17,363 nucleotides of DNA from Saprospiraceae bacterium (GCA_013361075.1 JABWAJ010000042.1:1-17363); one strand, 5' to 3'. Positions 7,339 through 14,549 are shown, counted from the first letter of the stretch. Notes: generated from the letters alone by a model not told the origin. Numbers and translations: made by a program.

Positions 7339-7665
7339 GGATAGCATGTTAATTAACACATGTAGTATTAATAGATCAGTATATTGAAAAAAATCAAACG
7401 CAGGATTCCCCGTGTAGCACGCACCATGGCAGAGTGGGAAATCGCTATCCAAGATAAATTAAGGTAAACTCGGGCATTTTTTTAGGAACGGCGGACTAAA
7501 GCCCGCGAAACGAGGGGTGCCGTGCTATGTTCCGCGGGCTTTAGTCCGCCTTGTTTCCCCAAAAGGTACAAAATCTTGACCACGGTTGTTGCAAAACACT
7601 CGTTTTCAGATAGTAAATGCCCAAGTTCCCGTTAAATTAAAACAAGTACTTAACTTTAGGTTTAC
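7339..7665. other. Intergenic region between EAD11 and TPR genes, 327 bp
   Basis: It holds a perfect 12-bp palindrome TGTTAATTAACA (7347-7358) just after the EAD11 stop, a 27-codon open frame starting at a TTG (7384-7467), and the REP-like element at 7490-7550. The last 115 bases are AT-rich and must carry any promoter of the TPR gene, but only a weak TAACTTTA (7651-7658) is visible, too close to the ATG to be convincing. Read-through from the EAD11 promoter is possible. Confidence 0.5.
7490..7550. repeat. REP-like paired palindrome, copy 1
   Basis: The left arm begins GGCGGACTAAAGCCCGCG (7490-7507) and its exact reverse complement is at 7533-7550. The pairing continues to 22 bases per arm with one mismatch, around a 17-base loop. 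Each arm is itself an imperfect hairpin: GCGG pairs with CCGC, then an A-C mismatch, then CT-AA-AG. Stems with an internal mismatch, arranged as inverted pairs, are typical of REP/BIME elements mobilised by RAYT (Y1-type) transposases. No such transposase is in this window. Confidence 0.8.
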
Positions 7666-9828
7666 ATGAAAAAACGCCTCCTTTTCATCGCACTCACGCT
7701 TTGTGCCTTCGCCGCCGAAGCCCAAAAAGAACAACTGTGCAAAGTCCGCGAGCAAAACTCTAAGCGCAAGCCCATTGCCAACGCTCAGGTCATCTTTGAA
7801 GATGCCCCCGCCGCCATCTCCCAGAGCGACGGCACGGTGCGCCTGCTGTTTCAAACCCTGAAGGCGGGCGAGTGGACCTTCAAAGTGGACATCAACCGGG
7901 CGGGCTACGAATTGGTCAATGAAAAAGAGGTAGAGAAAGTAAAACTCAGCGCCGATGGTCAGTTCGGCGTGGACATCATCCTTGCGCGGGCGGGTGTGGT
8001 GGATTCCGTCAAGGCCATCTATTACGGCGTATCCAATAAATCGCTGAAAGCGGGCTTCGAGCGCGAAAAAACCAAACTCCGGAAAGAGCGGGACGCCGCC
8101 CGCTTGAGCGCCGAGCAACACGCCGAACGCTTAGAGCAACTCAACACAGAATACGAAAACCAAAAAAAGAACCTCGACGACCTCTCCGAAAAGTTCGCCC
8201 GCGTCAATTTCGACGACGTAGACTCGGTGTACCAGCAAGCGCTCGAACGGTTCAAAGCAGGCGAGGTCAAAAAGGCGATAGATATTTTGGAAGCCATAGA
8301 CCCGGCTAAGCGCACCGAAGCCATTATTAAAAAAGGCGTTTTTTTGGATTCGCTTTATGCCATTTATCAAAAAGAAAAACGCCAGCAAATCGCCAACCTC
8401 CGCCTCTTGGCGGATATGTACTCGGCCACTTTTGATCCTGCCAAAGCCGAAAGCCAGTACGACCAATTGCTGCGCTTGGACAGCACCGATCTTGAAATTT
8501 TATGGGATGCTGCGGAGTTTTACCAAAACAACCACCGCTACGACAAAGCCCTGCGCTCCTACCCGTTGGTCATCGCCCATCCAAAAGCGGAGGATTGGCA
8601 AGTGGCCAATGCTTACGGTTTCATAGGTGAAATGCACATCACCACCGGAAACCTGCCCGCCGCGCTCGATGCCTACACCAAATTATTTGAACGTTACGAA
8701 AAACTGTACCGTAGCGACCCGAAGCGCAGTTTTTATAAAAGTAATCTGGCCATTTCGTACTCTACACTCGGTTCGGTACACACGGCTTTGGGAAATTTGC
8801 CCAAGGCATTGACTTTTTTTGAGGAATACAACAGGATAGAAAAAGAACTGCACGAAGCCTATCCGCAAAATGTGTCCTTCAAAAACTGTTTGGCAATTTC
8901 GTACTCCACACTCGGCTCGACGCACACGTCTTTGGGCAACTTGCCCAAGGCATTGATTTTTTTTGAAAAATACATCGAACTGTCGAAAGAACTACACGAA
9001 GCCTATCCGCAAAATGTGTCCTTCAAAAACTGTTTGGCAATTTCGTACGCTAAACTCGGCGAGACGCACACGTCTTTGGGCAATTTGCCTAAGGCATTGA
9101 CTTCTTTTGAAAAATGCAACGGGTTAGAAAAAGAACTGCACGAAGCCTATCCACAAAATGTGTCCTTCAAAAACGGTTTGGCCATTTCGTACTCTCAACT
9201 TGCATGCTATTATCGAGATAAAATGAATGATCTAGCCAAGGCACAGCCGTATTTCCAACTATGCCATGACATTTGGAAGGCAGTCTCAAATCAGTTTCCG
9301 GATTATCAGGAATTTAAAAACAATTTTGAGTGGGCGAAAAACGCCATATCGGTATTGGGGCAAGCCGCCGACCCCGTCTATCAACTCAACCAACGCATCC
9401 AAAACGAACCCGACATCCTCGCCCAATACCAGCTCTACACCGATCTCTGCGACACCCTGCGCCGCCGCGCCGCCCAAGACCCTGCACAAAAGACAGCCCT
9501 CGCCAATGCACTCAACAGCCGGGCCTGGACGGGTTTTTTCCTTAAAAAATTCGCCGCCGTCGAAGCAGATCTGCGTGAGGGACTGGCGCTGGGCACGGAA
9601 AATAAATACCTGCCCTCCAACCTCGCGCCCGCCCTGCTGCTGCAAGGCAAACAAAAGGAAGCCATGCAAGAATACAAAAAATGGAAAGATAAACCTTTCG
9701 GTGAGCAAGGCTACGCCACCTACCGCGAAGCCTTTTTAGGCGACCTGAACACCTTCGAAAAAGCGGGCATCATCCCGCCCGAAGTGATGCCGGGCGTGCA
9801 GGAGGTACGGAAATTGCTGGAGGAATAG
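7666..9828 (+). CDS. Exported TPR protein with beta-rich N-terminal module and recently expanded repeats
   Basis: 720 residues. A Sec signal peptide (MKKRLLFIALTLCAFAAEA, cleavage near residue 19) directs export. Residues about 24-108 (PIANAQVIFEDAPAAISQSDGTVRL ... GEWTFKVDINRAGYELV, quoted in part) look like a carboxypeptidase-regulatory-like beta sandwich. A charged coiled coil follows (about 129-180), then helical TPR-type repeats to the end. From residue 348 a 48-residue unit recurs: divergent at 348-395, near-identical at 396-443 and 444-491, with a partial copy from 492 (HEAYPQNVSFKN, LAISY, LGNLPKAL). TPR units bind partner proteins; no catalytic motif is seen. The C-terminal 150 residues (QYQLYTDLCDTLRRRAAQD onward) form another helical repeat block. 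There is no T9SS tail, so it is probably periplasmic or outer-membrane-associated. It follows the EAD11 gene on the same strand, and both have beta modules expected outside the cytoplasm, which suggests a partnership. Confidence 0.82.
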   Translation: MKKRLLFIALTLCAFAAEAQKEQLCKVREQNSKRKPIANAQVIFEDAPAAISQSDGTVRLLFQTLKAGEWTFKVDINRAGYELVNEKEVEKVKLSADGQFGVDIILARAGVVDSVKAIYYGVSNKSLKAGFEREKTKLRKERDAARLSAEQHAERLEQLNTEYENQKKNLDDLSEKFARVNFDDVDSVYQQALERFKAGEVKKAIDILEAIDPAKRTEAIIKKGVFLDSLYAIYQKEKRQQIANLRLLADMYSATFDPAKAESQYDQLLRLDSTDLEILWDAAEFYQNNHRYDKALRSYPLVIAHPKAEDWQVANAYGFIGEMHITTGNLPAALDAYTKLFERYEKLYRSDPKRSFYKSNLAISYSTLGSVHTALGNLPKALTFFEEYNRIEKELHEAYPQNVSFKNCLAISYSTLGSTHTSLGNLPKALIFFEKYIELSKELHEAYPQNVSFKNCLAISYAKLGETHTSLGNLPKALTSFEKCNGLEKELHEAYPQNVSFKNGLAISYSQLACYYRDKMNDLAKAQPYFQLCHDIWKAVSNQFPDYQEFKNNFEWAKNAISVLGQAADPVYQLNQRIQNEPDILAQYQLYTDLCDTLRRRAAQDPAQKTALANALNSRAWTGFFLKKFAAVEADLREGLALGTENKYLPSNLAPALLLQGKQKEAMQEYKKWKDKPFGEQGYATYREAFLGDLNTFEKAGIIPPEVMPGVQEVRKLLEE
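8707..9195 (+). repeat. Tandem 144-bp repeats inside the TPR gene
   Basis: Units start at 8851, 8995 and 9139, exactly 144 bp apart and in frame. They share long runs such as AAAATGTGTCCTTCAAAAAC. The unit before them (8707-8850) is clearly diverged, and the last copy decays after about 55 bases. Low synonymous divergence between units suggests recent duplication or gene conversion. Confidence 0.9.
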
Positions 9829-9950
9829 GCGCCGGAATAAATCTCCATTCGACTGATTGATACTGATCCGGGGGCATTGCCAGAAGTTTTACCGCAAGGC
9901 CTACAATAAAGGGCACTACCCAGACGATTTTTAAGAAAAAGAACCGGAAA

Positions 9951-10280
9951 ATGACAGAAAAAGAAGCACAAATACTCAAAAAATTCATGGACGAAAACCG
10001 TCCTCCCGAGGATATCCGGACAAAATTGGACATCGGCTATTCATACGAAAACAGGTGCATCGAACTCCACGAAATCAGGCCGGATTGGAAGGATAACAGC
10101 ATTATCCGACACCATCCATTTGCCAGGATTCGTTTTGTCGAAACCCAAAAAGTATGGAATCTTTTTTGGCATCGGGCCAGCGGTAAATGGCAAGCTTATG
10201 AGCCATTCCCGGCCTCAGCCAATTTGGAGGAATTGTTGACCGTCATTCAGGAAGACAGATATGGGTGTTTCAAGGGGTAA
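9951..10280 (+). CDS. DUF3024 family protein
   Basis: A small soluble protein of 109 residues that I recognise as DUF3024. It has ENRPPEDIRTKLDIGY near the N-terminus, then CIELHEIRPDW, HPFARIRFVETQKVWNLFW and RASGKWQAYEP, with the closing EEDRYGCF-like motif (QEDRYGCFKG). The family is widespread and of unknown function; no catalytic residues are established that I know of. It has no signal peptide or membrane segment. The ATG follows the purine-rich AAGAAAAAGAACCGGAAA. It lies 122 bp after the TPR gene on the same strand and converges on the bestrophin gene; no functional link to either is visible. Confidence 0.85.
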   Translation: MTEKEAQILKKFMDENRPPEDIRTKLDIGYSYENRCIELHEIRPDWKDNSIIRHHPFARIRFVETQKVWNLFWHRASGKWQAYEPFPASANLEELLTVIQEDRYGCFKG

Positions 10281-10343
10281 TCCTGCCTGTAAACAGTCCT
10301 TTTCTTTTTCAACCATCAACGCCCTCGACTAACCACGGGTTAT

Positions 10344-10375
10344 TGAGAAGGTTTTCCCCCTAAAAAACCTTCTCA
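10344..10375. terminator. 12-bp stem-loop at the bestrophin stop, possible bidirectional terminator
   Basis: TGAGAAGGTTTT (10344-10355) pairs perfectly with AAAACCTTCTCA (10364-10375) around an 8-base loop. The bestrophin stop codon (10360-10362) lies in the loop and the last few codons form one arm. It sits between convergent genes. No T-run follows on either strand, so factor-independent termination is uncertain; mRNA 3'-end protection is another option. Confidence 0.45.
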
Positions 10376-11289
10376 TACAACTCCCGCTCCTTCTCCTCCA
10401 AATCAGGTTGTCTTTGATCCAGAATTTCAAACACATTTTTTTTGATGGTGTGTGCGATATCGCCTGTTGGCAGGTCGTTGCAGTCGAGGCCGAAGGGGTC
10501 TTCGATTTCTTCGCCCAGCAATTCCACGCCGAGCAGGGCAAAAAACAGCAGCATGGACAGCGGGATGGTGGAATAATGAAACGTGGTCAACAGCGCGAAC
10601 GGCAGCATCAGGCCATAAGCCGAAATGAAAATTTTCAGGTACACCGCGTAGGAAAACGGGATCGGCGTCTTTTTGATGCGCTCGCAGGCACCGAGGATGT
10701 CCACCAGGGATTCGTGCTGCGCTTTGATGTTGAGGTAATCGCCTTCACTCAGGTCGCCCCGGCGGCGGGCCTCGGCAATCCGCTCAAAAATCTCTAGAGA
10801 AATCTGGTTGGGAATGTGGTCTTTTGCCTCGTAGGTTGCCCGTTCTGTTTTGGACAAAAAAATCAGTTTGTCGAGGTGGACGCCATTGCGCAGGTGCTCC
10901 ACCAGGGAAATGCAAAAATTGGCAATGCGCACCGCCATGAAGTGGCGAACCTCCCGGTCTTCTTTAGGGAACATGGACTGGATGTAAATGGCTAAGTTCC
11001 GGCTGTTGTTTACGAGTGCGCCCCATTGCTTCCGGCCTTCCCACCAGCGGTCGTAGGCGGAGTTGGTGCGGAAAACAAGCAAAATACTCAGCATCACCCC
11101 AAGCAGGGAAAACACCCCCGTATTCATGTTGATATCATCGTGCCAATTGAAGTAGTCCATCGCGACGCAAAGTACGGTGGCGTACACGCCAATGCCAATT
11201 ACACTGCGCACAATGCGCACCATCGTCCAGCTGGTCGCCAGGTGGCGAACGTCGCCAAACCAGTTTTGGTTGGTTTTGTAATAAATCAT
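10360..11289 (-). CDS. Bestrophin-family channel protein
   Basis: A 309-residue membrane protein with bestrophin/UPF0187 motifs: FRTNSAYDRWWEGRKQWG (73-90), CERIKKTPIPFSY (202-214) and EDPFGLDCNDLP (263-274). Hydrophobic helices lie at about 29-46, 57-74, 216-236 and 241-258. Bacterial bestrophins form pentameric ion channels, with examples selective for cations as well as the anion-selective animal proteins, so selectivity cannot be told here. In animal bestrophins the C-terminal acidic motif takes part in calcium sensing, and the EDPFG sequence is retained. The gene begins 12 bp after the stop of the receiver-flavoprotein gene on the same strand, so it is very probably co-transcribed and may be part of that signalling system's output. 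Confidence 0.93.
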   Translation of the reverse strand: MIYYKTNQNWFGDVRHLATSWTMVRIVRSVIGIGVYATVLCVAMDYFNWHDDINMNTGVFSLLGVMLSILLVFRTNSAYDRWWEGRKQWGALVNNSRNLAIYIQSMFPKEDREVRHFMAVRIANFCISLVEHLRNGVHLDKLIFLSKTERATYEAKDHIPNQISLEIFERIAEARRRGDLSEGDYLNIKAQHESLVDILGACERIKKTPIPFSYAVYLKIFISAYGLMLPFALLTTFHYSTIPLSMLLFFALLGVELLGEEIEDPFGLDCNDLPTGDIAHTIKKNVFEILDQRQPDLEEKERELYEKVF

Positions 11290-11301
11290 GGTTGCAACAG
11301 G

Positions 11302-12969
11302 TTAAATTTCAGCTAAATATTCATGGGTAAACTTAATGGCCATCGCGCCTTCGCCCACTGCGGAAGCCACCCGGTTCATGGCACCGGAACGCACGTCGCC
11401 GGCAGCAAAGATACCAGGTTGGCAGGTTTCCAGAAAGAACGGTTCCCGCGGATGTTTCCAGATTTTTTTGTAGTCGGGGTGCTGGCGCAAATCTCGGCCT
11501 GTGTAGAGGAACCCTTTCTGATCCAGCAGCAGGCGGGCGTCTAACCAATCCGTTACCGGACGGGCACCGATGAAAATAAACAAGGCGTCGGCCGATTCGG
11601 TGTACACCTCCCCGGTTTCTGTGTTTTGGATGCGCAGGGTTTCCAGCCGTTCATTGCCGTCGGCTTCGACAACCTCCCGGTTTCCGGCTACTTCAATGTT
11701 TGGAATGCTGTTGATCTGGTCAATCAGGTAGCTTGACATGCTGGAGGTCAGGTCTTCCCGACGGATGATGATGGTTACTTTTTCAGCAAATTGTGACAAA
11801 TACACAGCCCCCTGGCCGGCTGAATTACCGCCGCCTACCACGAATACTTTTTTGCCTTTACAAGCCTGTGCTTCGGTCATGGCGGCGCCGTAATAAACAC
11901 CGGCACCGGTGAACCGTTCGGCACCGGTGGCAGGCAGTCGCCGGTAATCCACCCCCATTGCAAGGATGATGCTTTTGGTGTTCACCACACTGCCGTCGGC
12001 GAGGATTAATTTTTTATAATTCCCTTCTATTTGAATGCTTTGAACGGATTGCGGAGAAACGAATTCAACACCAAAACGGGTGGCCTGAGCCAGGGCCCTG
12101 CGGGACAGATCAGAGCCGCTGAGGCCATTCGGGAAACCGAGGTAGTTTTCAATTCTGGAACTCGTACCGGCTTGTCCGCCTGGTGCCCGCCGTTCGATCA
12201 GCAGGGTTTTTAACCCCTCTGAGCCGCCGTACACGGCAGCAGCCAGCCCGGCAGGTCCGGCGCCCACAATAACCACGTCGTACAACTCAGAAGCAGCGGT
12301 GGTGTGTAAGCCCAATTTGGCAGCTACTTCCTGCAAATTGGGTGCCTGCAGTACACTGCCATCTTCCAGCAACACAGCCGGAAGTTGTTTAGGATCCAGC
12401 CCGTATAGCGCCATCATTTCCAATGCTGCCGGGTCGTTTTCAACATCCATCCAAAGGTAAGGAAAAAGGTTGCCCGCCAGAAAATCCTTGAGTGCGTGGG
12501 ATTTAGGGGAGTACGGATAACCCAATACGCGAATGCCCTGAAATTCAGGAACAAAATGGCTCTGCCAGTCGTCGAGCAGGTCATTCAGCACGGGGTAGAG
12601 CTGTTCTGTGGGCGGATTCCAGGGCTTCATCAGGTAATAATCAAGTTGTACATCGTTGATGGCCCTGATGGCGGCATCGGTGTCGGAATAAGCGGTGAGC
12701 AACACCCGCTTGGCCTCCGGAAAAAACGGTTTGGCTTTTTCCAGAAAATCAACACCCTGCATTTCCGGCATGCGCTGGTCAGAGAGGAACAGCGCTACGG
12801 TTTCGCCTTGTTTTTTTAGTTCAGGCAAGGAGTCCAGCACCTCCTTAGCCGAGGTGGTACTGATGATTCGGTAGTCGTCTTTATAAATGGCCCGGAGATC
12901 CGATTTTAGGGAGCGCAATACCTGCGGGTCGTCGTCAACCGAAAGGATGATGGGTTTTTTATCTGCCAT
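11302..12969 (-). CDS. Response regulator fused to a cysteine-less glutaredoxin/thioredoxin-reductase-like flavoprotein
   Basis: Residues are numbered from ATG 12993; the preferred start is ATG 12969 (MADKKPII, residue 9, 555 aa), which puts the start just before the receiver fold. Receiver domain (about 14-145): acidic SVDDD (18-22), phospho-acceptor Asp72 in LFLSDQRMP, and Lys123 in LMKPW. A middle segment (about 152-230, GIRVLGYPYSPKSHALKDFL onward) looks like a glutaredoxin fold but has no cysteines at the usual site. A two-dinucleotide-domain flavoprotein follows, with FAD motif VGAGPAGL (243-250), NAD(P)-type motif VGGGNSAG (386-393) and second FAD motif GIFAAGDVR (527-535). Where thioredoxin reductase has CxxC, this protein has VYYGAAMTEAQAC, and only Cys378 and Cys524 exist in the chain. 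It is probably called a fused response regulator/thioredoxin reductase in databases, but disulfide reduction looks unlikely. The partner kinase gene is upstream; the bestrophin gene follows closely. Confidence 0.92.
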   Translation of the reverse strand: MADKKPIILSVDDDPQVLRSLKSDLRAIYKDDYRIISTTSAKEVLDSLPELKKQGETVALFLSDQRMPEMQGVDFLEKAKPFFPEAKRVLLTAYSDTDAAIRAINDVQLDYYLMKPWNPPTEQLYPVLNDLLDDWQSHFVPEFQGIRVLGYPYSPKSHALKDFLAGNLFPYLWMDVENDPAALEMMALYGLDPKQLPAVLLEDGSVLQAPNLQEVAAKLGLHTTAASELYDVVIVGAGPAGLAAAVYGGSEGLKTLLIERRAPGGQAGTSSRIENYLGFPNGLSGSDLSRRALAQATRFGVEFVSPQSVQSIQIEGNYKKLILADGSVVNTKSIILAMGVDYRRLPATGAERFTGAGVYYGAAMTEAQACKGKKVFVVGGGNSAGQGAVYLSQFAEKVTIIIRREDLTSSMSSYLIDQINSIPNIEVAGNREVVEADGNERLETLRIQNTETGEVYTESADALFIFIGARPVTDWLDARLLLDQKGFLYTGRDLRQHPDYKKIWKHPREPFFLETCQPGIFAAGDVRSGAMNRVASAVGEGAMAIKFTHEYLAEI

Positions 12970-12995
12970 GTTTTGATGCATTTTACGATTCAACG

Positions 12996-13085
12996 GACGG
13001 GCGGTATGTTTCGCGGGCTTTAGTCCGCCTAAAAATATTTCTCGGCGGACTAAAGCCCGCGAAACATAGAAACATAGTGCCCGTC
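12996..13085. repeat. REP-like paired palindrome, copy 2
   Basis: A perfect 25-bp inverted repeat (13005-13029 with 13044-13068) surrounds a 14-base AT-rich loop. An outer 7-bp pairing (GACGGGC 12996-13002 with GCCCGTC 13079-13085) adds a second tier. The core is the same GGCGGACTAAAGCCCGCG arm as at 7490, but the two arms are in the opposite relative orientation: tail-to-tail here, head-to-head there. It lies in the 152-bp gap between the kinase and response-regulator genes. Confidence 0.85.
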
Positions 13086-13145
13086 ATGGATCATTTTGCC
13101 GAATTGTGTCCACGCGTAGACTTTAAAAGTTTGGTAAACGTCATA

Positions 13146-14549
13146 TTACTCCACCGGAAAACAGACTGTAAACGTCGTATTGCCCGGCTCGGAATCCACC
13201 TCAATGCTGCCTTTGTGGTGCTCGACGATGCGGCGCACCACTTCCAGCCCCAGGCCTGTACCTTTGCCAATGCTTTTGGTGGTAAAAAACGGGTCGAAAA
13301 TTTTCGACTTGATTTCATCCGGGATGCCGGGGCCGTTGTCGGTAATTTCCACGAAAACCCGGTCGCGTTTGGTGTAGGTTTTGATGTTTAAAACCCCGCC
13401 TTCGTCCATTGCGTCAATCGCGTTGTCCATCAGGTTGGTCCAAACCTGGTTCAACTCTCCGGGGAAGGCTAAGATTTTGGGCAGGTTTTCGCCAAATTCT
13501 TTTTTTACCACAATGGACTTGGTTTTCAACTGGTGTTTCAGCATCGTCAGGGTGGTGATGATGCCTTCCTGAAGGTCGATCTTTTCGCCATCTTTCGACC
13601 GATCCATATGGGAATAAGATTTGATGGAATTGATCAGGGCTGCGATCCGCCCGGAAGCTTCCTGAATTTCACCGACGAGCATTTCCAGACTCAGCGTACC
13701 TTCCAGCCAGGGCAGGATACTATCCAGATGTTTCCCGTCCACTATGTCGTGAATCTTCTCCAGGTCGGCTTCAGTCATGCCAAAGTCGACAAACGTTTCG
13801 GCGATGGTTTCAGCGTTCTCCACCTCCTGGTCTTCGAGCCAGTCGAGCAGGTCGTCTTTGAGCGATTCCCGCTGCATCAGCGTGAGTTCAGGGCGGGGGG
13901 TATTGATTTTTGAAAACAGAATGGCAATAATCTGGTCGGTTTGTTCCGGCGTAACGCGCATGGTCATGATCCGTTTGAAGCGCTCCGGGGTCTGATGGGT
14001 GCGTTGGTAAAGTTCCTCCACATTGCGTACGATGGAAGCCGCCGGGTTGTTCAGTTCGTGGGCCAGGCCGGCAGAGAGTTTACCGAGCGACATCAGTTTT
14101 TCGTTTTGCAAACGCGTTGCTGTAAAATCCCGGATGCGGTCAGACATCTCCCCTACCAGGTTTTGGGTCATTTCATAACTGACAGTGACCATCTCCGTGA
14201 AATGCTTTTTGTGCAATTCGAGCACATAGGTATCCCGAAGGGCCGTGCCGGTAGCCATGGCTTCTTTCATCCTCGAAAACGGCAGCAAGCCGGTAAGGGT
14301 ACCCGTGCCCCACGTACCCAATTCGCGGTACTCGTTGCCCTGTTTAAAACGGGTAATGTATTCGCCATCCACAATGACCTGCATGTTCACAACTTGTTTT
14401 CCGGGATAGAAAAGTTCCTCTCCTTCTTTGTACAACAAATAATCCGACCGTTCAATGAGCCACTCCAGGTCGACATCGGGCAGGTTTTGAAACACATCAA
14501 AGGACCGGATCTGGTCAATTAATCCAGGCGTTTTTTCAATTAGATGCAT
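13146..14549 (-). CDS. Sensor histidine kinase with CRP-like cyclic-nucleotide-binding-fold input
   Basis: 467 residues, no membrane segment, so cytosolic. Residues about 12-125 resemble a cyclic-nucleotide-binding beta barrel (LLYKEGEELFYPGKQV, MQVIVDGEYITRF), but the phosphate-binding cassette with its usual Arg is not evident, so the ligand is unknown. HisKA: LSAGLAHELNNPAASIVRN with phospho-acceptor His164. ATPase domain: N-box Asn376 in NLMDNAIDAM, G1 DNGPG (404-408), FDPFFTTK (418-425) and G2 GKGTGLGL (428-435). The His-to-N-box distance is 212 residues, roughly double the usual, because of an acidic helical insert (about 180-290). The response-regulator fusion gene lies next downstream on the same strand, 152 bp away (or 176 bp to its preferred start) across a REP-like element; the two are very likely cognate. 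Confidence 0.92.
   Translation of the reverse strand: MHLIEKTPGLIDQIRSFDVFQNLPDVDLEWLIERSDYLLYKEGEELFYPGKQVVNMQVIVDGEYITRFKQGNEYRELGTWGTGTLTGLLPFSRMKEAMATGTALRDTYVLELHKKHFTEMVTVSYEMTQNLVGEMSDRIRDFTATRLQNEKLMSLGKLSAGLAHELNNPAASIVRNVEELYQRTHQTPERFKRIMTMRVTPEQTDQIIAILFSKINTPRPELTLMQRESLKDDLLDWLEDQEVENAETIAETFVDFGMTEADLEKIHDIVDGKHLDSILPWLEGTLSLEMLVGEIQEASGRIAALINSIKSYSHMDRSKDGEKIDLQEGIITTLTMLKHQLKTKSIVVKKEFGENLPKILAFPGELNQVWTNLMDNAIDAMDEGGVLNIKTYTKRDRVFVEITDNGPGIPDEIKSKIFDPFFTTKSIGKGTGLGLEVVRRIVEHHKGSIEVDSEPGNTTFTVCFPVE

Noticed and set aside
7651..7658. TAACTTTA as promoter of the TPR gene
   Set aside because: It ends 7 bases before the ATG, leaving almost no leader, mismatches the last consensus base and has no -33 partner.
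8707..9195. CRISPR-like periodic repeat
   Set aside because: The 144-bp units are in frame, code for TPR helices and have no spacer structure.
11879..11899. Thioredoxin-reductase active-site CxxC in the flavoprotein
   Set aside because: The aligned position reads GAAM with no cysteine pair, so a trxB symbol was not given.
13941..14522. 193-codon plus-strand frame opposite the kinase gene
   Set aside because: Antisense to clear HisKA and input-domain sequence; composition is rich in His, Phe and Gln and shows no family motif.
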